Below are positions 56,076 through 64,000 of a DNA stretch of 64,000 bases, piece after piece. A program made the position numbers and the translations under genes. The DNA is from Cladobotryum mycophilum. Lineage: Eukaryota; Ascomycota; Sordariomycetes; Hypocreales; Hypocreaceae. The DNA is taken from positions 186,001 through 250,000 of the forward strand of contig JAVFKD010000003.1 of assembly GCA_036429605.1 (NCBI GenBank), in the 5' to 3' direction. Each line of letters begins with the position of its first letter. Positions within the stretch are counted from its first letter, which is position 1. The notes beneath the pieces are model-generated. The model was not told where the DNA came from, did not search any database, and worked only from the letters and a program-made list of their open reading frames with translations.

Positions 56076-57539
56076 ATCCTGGGTTTAATAGTTGTAAATA
56101 GTACATAGCGGCACACCATAGAATTCAGTTTCTCCTGTATCTTTTGCAGGATTCTGATCGTTTGATTGAGGAGTATCTTCTCATTCTGCCCTTATCTGCG
56201 ACGTCACCGTCTCTTTGGAAGTCCGACAGGACATAGGAGAACTAAATCTTGTTGTTGGTGCTATGGTTAACTATGTACATTACGTTCAGGTTCTTGTATG
56301 CCTCTCTCTCTCTCATAACCTCAACCTTTTACTTAAGTTCCAGTACACATTCCTATTCTCTTACTTATCAGACCTTTCATTTTAGGCTCTTTACAGACCT
56401 TGGCAATGTGTCTATGCCCCCTATAATTGTAACATGTAGTCTTGAATTTGTATTTGCGTATATTTGCGCCATGTTCCATTCTACCTGGTCGTCCGTTATT
56501 CGATTTAGCGATAGATTCTACTCGTTCCTACCTTAATTAGCATGGCGTGAATGTTTGTAGCTTTCTAATTGTAAACAGCTCTCGTTCAGTTTTTGTTCGT
56601 ATAGGATGCTGTTTACATCCATGTATTAACACTATATTCAGGATCCCGGTATTGCATTTCAACTAGTATACCTTGTTCTTAACGCTTTCCTTTTCAGCCG
56701 TTATAAAAGGCTTGGCTTAGCTGATTTTGCAGATACCGTTCAGAACTTGGCTATAAACTCCAACATTTTATTATTCCAACAGAGTTGGAGAGGTTAATTC
56801 TCTGCTCAAGCTTCTCCTATATCTTCAAAGACGTCTCAAAGGTCTGTCACAAATAGTAAAAAGTATTAGACTTTTTTATCGAGTTCTTTGAGGTTTGCCA
56901 TACTGTTTATATTATTAGTATATATTTTGAACCCATTTTGACAGTGGTAACAGACTTTCCCCCTACGAATAACGAATCCTTTAGCTCTATTCTGTGCGAG
57001 ATGTACTAGAGAGTACCAAATATCTTTGTGCAGGTCGACGAAGAAGAATTCTAAATCCAGCATATTGCTACTAAGACGGTTTGGTACGTTGGCGTTTATA
57101 ATCCTTGTTGCTTCTGGGGGCGGTAGTTGTCTTTGCGGTGCTACTTTAAGAATCCGGATTATCATTGGCTTCTCATTGATTGTATGCTGGTTTTCTGTGT
57201 TTAATGCTTATTGAGTGAAAATATCTAACAGTCGTGTACTCTTCTCAGCTAGCCAAGACTAACATTTTTCGTTTTAAATAGTCTTCCGTTTAACCAGCAA
57301 AAAGGTCTGGAAAATCTGAGCTCATAGCTGCATGAATGTTGGATCGTGGTCTTAATGATGGTCTTCATTTTCCCCCTTTCATATGCTCGTCATGAGAGAC
57401 TGGGCGAGGAGGTATTAACTAATGAGGCTAAGACGCCCATTAAATAGTAGTGCTTCATAAACTACGTCGTTGGTACAGTCGGTTGGCAAAAGTAGCGATG
57501 TAGAGCACTAACACCATACAACACTAGAGATTTTAGCCT
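56076..57539. other. Gene-free stretch
   Basis: Contains a (CT)n tract near 56302-56314 and low-complexity T-rich sequence. Open frames on both strands show no domain. Confidence 0.4.
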
Positions 57540-57960
57540 TTAATATCTCTATAAGTTTATATTATAATCTATTATAAAAATAAATCTTTTTATAGTATAT
57601 CTTATATATTATATAATTCTAAATTCTTAAATTCTGTAAGCAAATAGTTATTTAATTTAAAATTATTAAAAATAGCATTTTTAATAAAAACTTTTATTCT
57701 TTATAATTATAGTATATTTAGCGATAATAAGCTAATTTTATAGTATCTTTTAATACACTTATTAATATATAGTCCTTATAATAATTATTACAGTATTAAA
57801 AATAAGTATTTAAAAATAAATTAAAATATAAAATAAATTATATATAAGAAAAAGGAAAATACGATAAAATACTTTAGCTTAAAATCTTTATATATATAAT
57901 TTTAATTAATTTTATTTATATTTTATTTATATTTTTAATCTAGCTTTTAAAACCTAGAAT
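57540..57960. mobile_element. AT-rich relic, possibly a RIP-mutated repeat
   Basis: About 420 bp with sharp compositional edges, very low G+C and few CA dinucleotides (I see about four). It resembles the interior of the 21-22.9 kb transposon but has no visible inverted repeats. It could be a fragment of any repeat. Confidence 0.4.
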
Positions 57961-58343
57961 TTAGGGGGTTTACTCTGGGGAAATTTATCTGTATCGTTAC
58001 TTTTGTCTCCCCACTGTATCACTCAGGATCCCAGCAATCCACTTGAACACTTGCAGCTTTATTATGGCTTAGCCACAGACGTAGAGGGGCTTGTGATATG
58101 ATACAACAGGGTTAGTCCGTAACAGTGAATTCCATAAGTAGCGCAACACCCCTCGTGTTGCTTGCACTATGTGAATTGTTAGTACAAATAGATGCGAATT
58201 TAGGATGCTAGCGTATGGATGCCATCGACCCAAATTGGTGTGGCTGCGCTATGCCAATGACGGAATTTCGGGCCTCTCAAGGACACTCACAAGGTTGGCA
58301 GAGTCAAGGCTGAACGGCTGAGTTGCACATAATCTCCCCCACA
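57961..58343. other. Intergenic upstream of the HET pseudogene
   Basis: Normal composition resumes; no gene or repeat is seen. Confidence 0.4.
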
Positions 58344-61300
58344 ATGGCCGCAAAAACATTCGTCTAGTTATAAACTATATTCTTGGCATTCATTCTACGA
58401 TTTGTAGTATAGTATATACGGCCATAGCATCCTTTCAAGACGTTCATAAATCCGACGACACGGCGGCTGCAGTGACCAAAGATGATGAGTCTTCTGACCC
58501 AGACGACTATGGCGTATATGCAGATGAAGATGATGAGCAGGAGCACAAATGGATCAAGCGAGAGAACTGGCACTGTATCCAAACAGCCTGCCTTGTCTTT
58601 GTCCTTGAAGAAGGCCTGCCGGTGAACCAGCGATGGATGTTCTACCTTCTCTTCATACACTTTCACCAAGATCTTTATCCTTCATTTTATGTGTACTCAG
58701 TCATTCCGGTATTTATCATGTGGTATTTCCCGGAGATTGGACGACCCAGTCTTGTCCAGGCATTCATGACAGCGGCCAACCAATACATGCGGATGGGACA
58801 AAAGAGCTCAACCGAGACAACAAAGGAATTCAGCAACATAGTTTTCTTCTATGTAATACCTCTCAGTCTATTCATTTACGCCATTAACTTAGAAGGGTCT
58901 ATCGAGCTTCTAGAGTCTATCTTTGGTCCAGCTTTAACCTGGCCGCAGGCTATCCTCCCAATTACCCCTTGGTTGTTTCTCTCGTACGCTCACGAAAAAG
59001 ATTCCTTAAATGGCTTCGTTTCAGAAGGGAAACAAGGCATTCTCATGGCTGTCTTTGTGCGGGCATGCGCAGCGGTGCTGCCTCTTTGGCTTCAATGGAT
59101 ACTCTGGTCATTTTACACAGGTCCTGCAGCATTCCATCCTGCGATGGTCGTTGAGTGGATTTTCTGTGCCACTACCTGGACAGTGTGTGGCATATCTCCT
59201 CAAGGGGCTTATGCTATTTATCTACTAACGAACCAGTACCCTCAGGCACGATCTTGGTTCCGTAACAATGGTGGTGGCCCGTCAATTATTTTGCAGCGGG
59301 AACGACGCGGCACACTCTGGTTTACTGCTACAACCATTGTAATGCGAATCATCGAGGGCGAGACTGAGTCGTTCATAATCAAGACTGGGGCTCTTGATTT
59401 ATCACCACAGATCTGGCTTCCCCTCGCTCTGATCTTTGTCATTGGGCTTTATCTCCTCAGATACGGATTGGCGATTCGTATTGCAAAGTACCAACACAAG
59501 CCTCTTGAAAACAAGCAAAGTATTAGACTATTACGTCTCCGCGCACAGCCCTGTAATCCAAGCTCACCAGTCCAGTGCGACATGATTCATTCGACTCTCA
59601 AGTATCCCCCTCCTTACATTGCGGTTTCACACCGCTGGGGCAAGCCTGAAGAGAACCATGACATTATTCTCATCGAGGGCAGTCCGTTTCTAATATCCCC
59701 CAGCTTACACGCCTTCCTTAGGGCAAAGCGGTCGAGCATCCGACATGTCATTGTATGGATTGACTCCATCTGCATAAACCAGGCAGACACAGACGAAAAA
59801 AGCATCCAAGTAGGAATGATGAGAAGGATATACGAAGAGGCGTTATTCACAATAGGGTGGTTAGGTGAGGACCCTGACGCTGAAAAGGCTTTTCGATTAG
59901 TAGAGCGGGTAATTACGACAAGGACAACTTCTGCTTTTACGGAACTCTGGAATGAAGAAGACGCAGGATGGGACGAACTCAAGCAGCTTCTTTCTAATGA
60001 TTGGTTTGAGCGAGTATGGATCATTCAAGAAGTCGCAGTGGCGAAGAAGTCGTTCCTCCGATACGGCAGCCAGGAGATTGAATGGGGTGATTTTGCCAAG
60101 GCCTTGTCTATCATCATGGCTCTTGGCACCCAAGCAGGCCAAATAGAAAACTTTGGAGATTCTCGAGGGGCGCTGAACACTGTCATAATGGAGAACATTA
60201 GACTCCAGGTTGACGACGTAGACTACTTGAAGCTGAAAGACATGCTGAAGCTAGGACTCAACTTCAAGGCAACTCTTTTGGTGGATAAGGTCTACGCCTT
60301 ATTAGGTGTTATTGAGGAACGGCGCACACCTCTTTTCCATCCTAGATTCTCAACCAACGAGTCCTTTAGTGAGGTCATATCTCGCCGCCGAGTTTGGGGT
60401 GATTTCTCCAATACCCTACGAGCCATAAATGACCTTTTAAGTACAGCGAATGGAGGTCACAAAACCCGCACAGGTCGGTGGATGCTACGTTCAACTGATA
60501 GAGGTGTTCGCCACTTTGCGGCGCTTACTCGTGACTTGCAGAAGGTCACCGAGTAGTTGAAACAGACGGGCACCAAAGGAAACCGCGATTTCGCTGCCGA
60601 CATGGTTCAACCTAATTATTCAGACAAGATAACATCAGAGCTGGTATACACGTATGTCGCTAGAGATCTTCTAAAGAACAATGATGGAATCTCTTTTATT
60701 TGCTATGGTGGAATTGGCTTGGTCAGGGACAAAACTCTAGCCAGCATGCCATCATGGGTGCCGGACTGGTCAGCAGATGTGAAAACCTACATGCTACGAC
60801 ACAGCAAGCCCTTAAAACCGGAACAAAAAGAAGCGCCTAAAGAAAATGAAGCAGAAAAAAACAAAGCGAAAAATGAGAACTCGCCTTTCCATGTTGCTGG
60901 CCAAAATATTTTACTCGTCAAAGCCATAGTCCTTGGTGAGATTACTCACCTTGCGCCACTGTCTTATGATTTCGTGCCTGATCACGCACTGGAAATTAGA
61001 GAGCAGGCCAGTCGGGATTTCACGAAGCTCACCTCCAACTACAAAGCTGCGCTTGACTTGGCAATGGATCATACTAGAACCCGATACGGAAATCAAGAAA
61101 ATACAGAGGAGGCGTTTTATCGCACACTCCGGGCCGACACATCTGATGACGGTACCAGGCCTGCCACTATGGAGCTTGTCGCGCATCAAGCCCTCTGGGC
61201 TCTCGGACAGTCCCCGCAGTGTCCTGTATCAGGTGTGTTTTTACCAGAAGAGCAGCATAACAATTGGACAGAGGATATCAAGACTCGCGTCTGTCAGGTA

Positions 61301-61638
61301 TACCTTGGCACGCGCAAGATGCAATCCACTCTGAACTCCAAGTTTGCACACATGGTGCGTATAGACATTGTACCATCATTTGCCGAATATCGCTGGCGGG
61401 ACCTAAAAAAAAGATGCCCGAGGAAATAGCATCGTCAAAGAGACCACTCTCCATGTTTGATAATAAAAACAGCGGGCCACTCTCTAGTTTGAGTCGGTAT
61501 GTCGATTATACCATTGGCAGGCAGTTTGCTGTCTTGGGTGATTCTGGGCTTATGGGCCTGGTGCCCGAAGGATCAAGGGAGAGGGACACAGTAGTGTGGA
61601 TCGAAAGTGAGGATTTGTGTCTAGTGCTTCGGCGCTAG
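58344..61638 (+). pseudogene. Membrane-anchored HET-domain protein, inactivated
   Basis: From the ATG at 58344 the frame shows a hydrophobic lead (TIFLAFILRFVV) cut by TAG, TAA, TAG and TAG within the first 35 codons; all four fit C-to-T in Gln codons. The frame shifts by one base near 58470 and then stays open to TAG at 60554-60556. This part has several transmembrane helices (58,650-59,470: FIHFHQDLYPSFYVYSVIPV, IVFFYVIPLSLFIYAI, LPLALIFVIGLYLLRYG), then a HET domain: PPYIAVSHRWGKPEENHD, VIVWIDSICINQADTDEKS, FTIGWLGEDPDA, WFERVWIIQEVAVA. After the stop the same frame goes on to 61429, where eight As (61405-61412) are one short for passage to the end (VDYTIGRQFAVLGDSGLMGL to LVLRR). Full length would be about 1090 residues. 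Membrane helices ahead of HET are less common than soluble HET proteins. Confidence 0.88.
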
Positions 61639-62139
61639 GATTTCCTAGGTGCTACTTTTGACTTGAAGCACAGCACACAAGATGATGGCGGGAATAAGGA
61701 AGATTTCAGACTTGTTGGTGAATCATATATGCATGATTTAGACTCGAGTAGCCATCGAGAGAGCAGAAACGAGCGTTGGCTACGACTGTGGTAAGAGCTA
61801 GAGAGTTGAATCATAAGAATACAACAAAATCTTAATATTCTATGTGCCCTTCTGTCTTGAATTCGAAATCTGCTATAGGCAAAATGCAACTCGGTACTAT
61901 ATGTAAGAGACTGTTGTATCTAGAAAAGAAGTTTAGACAAAGGTTTGAACTGACTGCAACGATGCATTGTTATTAATTAATAGGTGTCATCTATTTCTCT
62001 AACTTCTTACACATAAGAAATTTACCATGCTCACCCCCACCACATACCCTAGCATTGCCATTATACTTTCCAAAGTACTATACTGTTATATTCCAAGTAA
62101 TAGAATAAACTTGTAAACAACTCGCTCCTTAACAGAGTC
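61639..62139. other. Intergenic between convergent genes
   Basis: No gene or repeat is seen. Confidence 0.4.
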
Positions 62140-62666
62140 TTAGTCCTGGGTAAGGGCGCACCAGATAGAGTAAGCTTCCCAAGTCTCAGTAGCGTCAATA
62201 CATTGACCAAGTGCAAGGTTCTGACCGCCAGAGCTGCAGTCATTGTTTGGATAAACAGTAACTAGTTGCAGGTAATATTTATTAGTCCCAATAAAATTCG
62301 ATTATGAAGAAGACGTTTATGATACACAGAAAAGAATAAACGGGAAAACAAACGCATCGGCGACAACGGGTAAATGCATGAATGATATAAAATAAACTTA
62401 CAATAGCAACCGCCGATCTCGTTGAGGAAGCTCATGTTGAGAGACTTGATCCCGTTGGAGTTGAGGCTCATGCACTTGTTGTTGCGGATGTCCGCGCTGT
62501 ATATGGTCTGTACGCCCTGGCTGCCTTTGTTGCAGCCCTTCTCAGTGAACCCAGTGAAGTCAATGGCGTGAACGCCGTTCTGCCTCTTGTTCAAAGCGGC
62601 GGCGTTGGCACCGTTGACAAAAGCGGCAGCGGCAGCAGCAGTAGAGATGATGGTAGTGAAGTGCAT
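62140..62666 (-). CDS. Small secreted 6-cysteine protein with Kex2-type propeptide (128 aa)
   Basis: Exon 1 (62666-62402) and exon 2 (62261-62140) join in phase over a 140-nt GTAAGT...CTAG intron with a good CTAAT branch. An Ala-rich signal peptide (MHFTTIISTAAAAAAFVNGA) is followed by ALNKR, a likely Kex2 site, so the mature chain would start QNGVHAIDFTGF. The mature part has six cysteines (CNKGS, NNKC, GGCYF, NDCSSG, GQCID, IWCAL). Splicing gives VYPNNDCSSGGQNLALGQCI in place of an early stop. The family is widespread-looking but I cannot name it; candidate effector or surface protein. Confidence 0.75.
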
Positions 62667-63673
62667 TTTAGCGGTAGTTTAAGGGTAAAAGTGCTGGTGT
62701 GTCTATTTGGAGCGACAAGCGAATGGCAGTGAAATAAAAAGTTGGGAAGATTGCTGTAGTAGTTGTGATGATGATGGAAAAATATTTGAGAATGTCCCCA
62801 ACTCGATCCTTATATACAACTCACTTGTGAATGGATCACACGAGTCCCAGCAATACTTTGTTGGAAGATACTATAAATACGGGGTTCTCACGTCATGAAT
62901 ACATTGAATACGAAGTGGCGTCGTGACCTATTATTCGGAGACCTCTTCTTTCAGCCGTATACGAGAGGGCATAGCAATGCAAAGGAATGAAGGCTTAAGA
63001 AAGTCACCCAAGAAGCAATGGCCGAGCATCATTAAAGGAGGCGCAGGCATGAAACATACATGCCAAGTACCGGTACCACCACTGAGATTGGAAAGCTTTA
63101 CTTTAGCGCAACGATCAGCGATCTAATTTGTATCTAAAATTAAAAACCCCAAGACAAAATGTGTCAGCGTGTTACTAATGCCCCCGTCTAGATCCAATAG
63201 CATCGGCAGGAGGATATGCATTTAGGTACAACCTGCAGTTTGGGCACCAGTATTAACTAGTAAGAGATTACGAGCGGTGAGTATGTATGCGTAGATAGAT
63301 TAAGAAAAATAAGAATAGACTAGAATGTATTATTTTCTTCTCATGCAGGGTATATCACGGACCACGTAAAATAACACATATACATATATAAAAATAAGTG
63401 GTCCGCAATAATAATATTAACAAAAGAAAAGCGTCTAAGACTAATAGTTTAAATAACAAAATTATAATGTTAACTATATCTTGCAAAGAAAAGATAAGGT
63501 GCAAAGATAAATTATCATAGTTCTTTAACAAATGTTAAAGCCCTGACTAGGTAACATGAACTCAGAGTTGGAAAATATTTCGCAAATATTCCCTCAGTGC
63601 ACCAGAGGTCAGGTCAAGAAAATGACTACTTAAGGCAATGACTCTTCTCCTACCTGTTCTCTGTTCCCAAATC
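62667..63673. other. Intergenic with a short inverted repeat
   Basis: No gene is supported. At 63358-63365 CGGACCAC is matched by GTGGTCCG at 63398-63405 around an AT-rich 32-base loop; flanks are AT-rich. The region from 63300 to 63540 is AT-rich. Confidence 0.4.
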
Positions 63674-64000
63674 TTACCCGACGTGTGGGATGTTAGCAGC
63701 CCACGTCGATTTAAAAGCCCTGGGCTCCAGATAATACAGCGACCTAAAGCTCTCGGCCAGGAGAAACAGTCGACATGGAACGTAGCAGATGGCAATGAGC
63801 AGCATAAACACCCTAAGCACACACCTGATGTACGGGGGCACTGTCTTTGGCTTCCTTCCGATGAAAAAAAGGTGTGATATGATGAACAGGCAAGGCAAAA
63901 AGATAATCATGAGCGCGGCGATCTTCCAGAGCTGGCTCTCAACCTCGGTAGGGAAGTGGGCGTTCCAAGCAAAGAGGTGGACTCCTCCAAACGAAGTGGC
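63674..64000 (-). CDS. Fungal multi-pass membrane protein, C-terminal part (cut by window edge)
   Basis: The minus strand is open from the window edge to the stop at 63674: ATSFGGVHLFAWNAHFPTEV, then a helix (KIAALMIIFLPCLFIISHLF), a basic loop (GRKPKTVPPYI), another helix (CVLRVFMLLIAICYVPCRLF) and the end ESFRSLYYLEPRAFKSTWAA-NIPHVG. FGGIHxxAWNxxFPTxxE and ESFRSLxYLPP are ends I recognise from a common uncharacterised fungal membrane protein family. The N-terminal part lies outside. Function is unknown. No defects in what is visible. Confidence 0.75.
   Translation of the reverse strand, partial: ATSFGGVHLFAWNAHFPTEVESQLWKIAALMIIFLPCLFIISHLFFIGRKPKTVPPYIRCVLRVFMLLIAICYVPCRLFLLAESFRSLYYLEPRAFKSTWAANIPHVG

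Noticed and set aside
63358..63405. Short inverted repeat as a complete miniature transposon
   Set aside because: Arms of only 8 bp and no target-site duplication; noted in the intergenic entry only.
2058..63910. Use of TAG/TAA as glutamine codons (alternative genetic code) to explain the many TAR codons at Gln positions
   Set aside because: Intact genes here end in TAG or TAA and use CAG/CAA for Gln; affected genes also carry frameshifts, deletions and lost catalytic residues.

Overview
The window is fungal nuclear DNA. It contains short spliceosomal introns of about 48-65 nt with GT-AG (sometimes GC-AG) ends and CTAAC/CTAAT branch points. The families are typical of filamentous ascomycetes: HET domains, Zn2Cys6 regulators, CFEM/PTH11-type receptors, UstYa-like (DUF3328) proteins, secreted GH3 and GH95 enzymes, and small cysteine-rich secreted proteins. 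A Sordariomycete, perhaps Hypocreales, is my guess from the mix; nothing here fixes the genus. Genes are sparse and many are decayed, as in an accessory or subtelomere-like region. No tRNA, rRNA or CRISPR array was seen.

Layout. 0-14 kb: a receptor relic, an alpha/beta hydrolase, a SAM methyltransferase, a dead P450, a DUF7702 membrane protein, a Zn2Cys6 regulator and an aminoglycoside-acetyltransferase-like relic; this could be the remains of a metabolite cluster. 14.9-19.1 kb: a HET-domain protein and an NAD(P)-dependent aldehyde reductase-like gene with a one-base frameshift. 19-23.9 kb: gene-free and AT-rich, holding a 1.86 kb transposon with 45-bp terminal inverted repeats (TIRs), TA target duplication and an interior stripped of CA dinucleotides. 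23.9-37.7 kb: an asparagine synthetase-like enzyme, a GH95 fucosidase with two GC-AG introns, an intact P450, a membrane-anchored lectin-like propeller and a dead GH3 beta-xylosidase.

37.9-46.8 kb is the most interesting part. It resembles a small dikaritin-type RiPP locus: two intact UstYa-like oxidases transcribed head to head, a relic of a third protein with paired HxxHC motifs, and an overlooked two-exon gene with a signal-peptide-like first exon followed by three near-identical repeats (DSADVLNANAGWSPPPTPQ, then KR). An S9 prolyl-oligopeptidase-type pseudogene that has lost its catalytic serine lies next to it. The repeat contains no Tyr or Phe, so its candidate core (GWSPPPTP) differs from the dikaritin cores I know. 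The second codon of the precursor reads TAG, so the locus may be dying or mis-modelled.

47-64 kb: one hypothetical gene, a 6-Cys secreted protein, an ankyrin relic, an SDR, an exact-period 164-bp tandem repeat with TGACGTA motifs upstream of an indoleamine-dioxygenase-like gene, an AT-rich relic, a membrane-anchored HET pseudogene, a second 6-Cys secreted protein and a partial membrane protein at the edge.

Two cross-cutting patterns matter. Most premature stops can be explained by C-to-T changes on one strand or the other, consistent with RIP-like decay. Nearly every frameshift is a one-base shortfall, usually in a homopolymer, which could also be assembly error. Pseudogene calls that rest only on such frameshifts are provisional.
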